Assembly: GCA_013214885.1 (NCBI GenBank)
Contig: JABSRS010000104.1
Coordinates: 3,189-9,761 of the forward strand
DNA from: Gammaproteobacteria bacterium
GTDB taxonomy: Bacteria > Pseudomonadota > Gammaproteobacteria > Enterobacterales > Psychrobiaceae
Reading direction: 5' to 3'
Length of the DNA: 6,573 nt
How positions within the stretch are numbered: position 1 is the first letter of the stretch; every line of letters begins with the position of its first letter. Below the pieces are notes generated by a model, which worked only from the letters and a program-made list of their open reading frames with translations, did no database searches and was not told the DNA's origin. Of this stretch, positions 6,290 to 6,573 are shown in pieces. Both the position numbers and the translations under genes were made by a program.

Positions 6290-6346
6290 AGCCAATTAAA
6301 TTGACCTAAAATAGCTCTGTTGAAACTAACCGCAAAAACATTTAAC

Positions 6347-6360
6347 TTTAGTGACTAACC
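6347..6360 (+). repeat. 14-bp direct repeat, copy 1 (TTTAGTGACTAACC)
   Basis: It is identical to 6492-6505, 145 bp downstream. Each copy contains the dyad TTAGT-G-ACTAA, the shape of a small operator. Confidence 0.6.
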
Positions 6361-6397
6361 GCTAATTAAAGCAGTTGTTAAATTTTAATAAGCGGTT
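6357..6397. repeat. 14-bp inverted repeat with one mismatch
   Basis: The arm 6357-6370 (AACCGCTAATTAAA) is complementary to 6384-6397 (TTTAATAAGCGGTT) at 13 of 14 positions around 13 bases. A second inverted repeat, ATTTAAC (6340-6346) with GTTAAAT (6377-6383), overlaps it, so only one can form at a time. The downstream arm overlaps the candidate promoter spacer. Confidence 0.5.
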
Positions 6398-6403
6398 TAC
6401 AAT
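6375..6403 (+). promoter_or_regulatory. Candidate sigma70 promoter in the non-coding tail
   Basis: TTGTTA (6375-6380) and TACAAT (6398-6403) are spaced by 17 bp. Transcription would start near 6410, directly at a CCTAA-AGGA-TTAGG hairpin (6411-6424) followed by TGGC, eight A and GCCA. It could drive a gene beyond the right edge or a short RNA. No coding sequence starts within the window. Confidence 0.35.
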
Positions 6404-6491
6404 CCGTCACCCTAAAGGATTAGGTGGCAAAAAAAAGCCAGCCACAAGTATATTTTGTTGTTCTAATGTAATGTGTGAACTTTTACGCACT

Positions 6492-6505
6492 TTTAGTGAC
6501 TAACC
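6492..6505 (+). repeat. 14-bp direct repeat, copy 2 (TTTAGTGACTAACC)
   Basis: Identical to 6347-6360, with the same TTAGT-G-ACTAA dyad. The sequences flanking the two copies differ, so the match is confined to this block. Confidence 0.6.
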
Positions 6506-6573
6506 TAAACGACAACTAGCTATCAGTATAGGATTCGACTAATATACGTGGCTCTATCATATTTTTATTTGTA

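Larger units (their letters stand above)
6291..6573. other. Non-coding, repeat-rich tail without a recognisable gene
   Basis: No convincing coding frame is seen on either strand. The stretch holds three copies of ACTAACC (6325-6331, 6354-6360, 6499-6505), the first two extended as ACTAACCGC. It also has a 14-bp direct repeat, two overlapping inverted repeats, one candidate promoter and a hairpin next to an eight-base A-run (6429-6436). The right edge could be the upstream region of a gene outside the window. Confidence 0.6.

Noticed and set aside
6340..6383. ATTTAAC...GTTAAAT pair resembling the RYYYAAC/GTTRRRY ends of an integron attC site
   Set aside because: The 44-bp span is shorter than usual attC sites, no inner L-box pair is visible, and there is no integrase or cassette gene. 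Degenerate AT-rich motifs like this arise by chance.
6391..6445. tRNA-like folding in the tail
   Set aside because: There is no acceptor stem, anticodon arm or GTTCRANNC T-loop; the stems are simple local hairpins.
6471..6503. Ten-codon frame (MCELLRTFSD) in the tail as a leader peptide
   Set aside because: It has no clear Shine-Dalgarno sequence, no run of regulatory codons and no attenuator-like hairpin after it.

Overview
The window looks like chromosomal DNA from a moderately AT-rich, probably marine gammaproteobacterium of the Alteromonadales/Shewanella/Vibrio kind. The evidence is direct: RsmE, GshB, BolA and RsmC read as close relatives of the E. coli proteins, and the alkaline phosphatase carries the active-site substitutions described for Vibrio and Antarctic cold-active enzymes. 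The genus cannot be settled from the sequence alone.

Layout. (1) Positions 1-980, minus strand: the N-terminal 326 codons of a CapK/PaaK-type adenylate-forming ligase whose C-terminus lies beyond the left edge. (2) 981-1205: a divergent intergenic region with a good sigma70 promoter facing right. (3) 1206-3243, plus strand: a tight three-gene operon, rsmE - gshB - bolA, with a 14-nt gap and then a 1-nt stop/start overlap, closed by a 16-bp perfect hairpin. (4) 3359-3676: an unrecognised small secreted protein with four cysteines. (5) 3754-5061: a secreted alkaline phosphatase with its own promoter, whose spacer holds a 10-bp perfect palindrome. (6) 5195-6241: rsmC, the 16S rRNA m2G1207 methyltransferase, followed by a terminator. 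(7) 6291-6573: a non-coding tail rich in short direct and inverted repeats, with one candidate promoter.

How the genes fit together. Two 16S rRNA methyltransferases (RsmE, m3U1498; RsmC, m2G1207) flank the block, but they sit in separate transcription units. GshB makes glutathione, and BolA-family proteins bind [2Fe-2S] clusters together with monothiol glutaredoxins that use glutathione as a cluster ligand. The gshB-bolA coupling is therefore functionally sensible; in E. coli the gene after gshB is yqgE. The small cysteine protein and the alkaline phosphatase are both predicted to be exported and are neighbours, but nothing else ties them together.

I see no CRISPR array, tRNA, rRNA, transposase or prophage gene. 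Most of the window is ordinary core genome. The points worth a second look are the gshB-bolA arrangement, the unknown cysteine protein, the operator-like palindrome at the phosphatase promoter and the repeat-rich tail.
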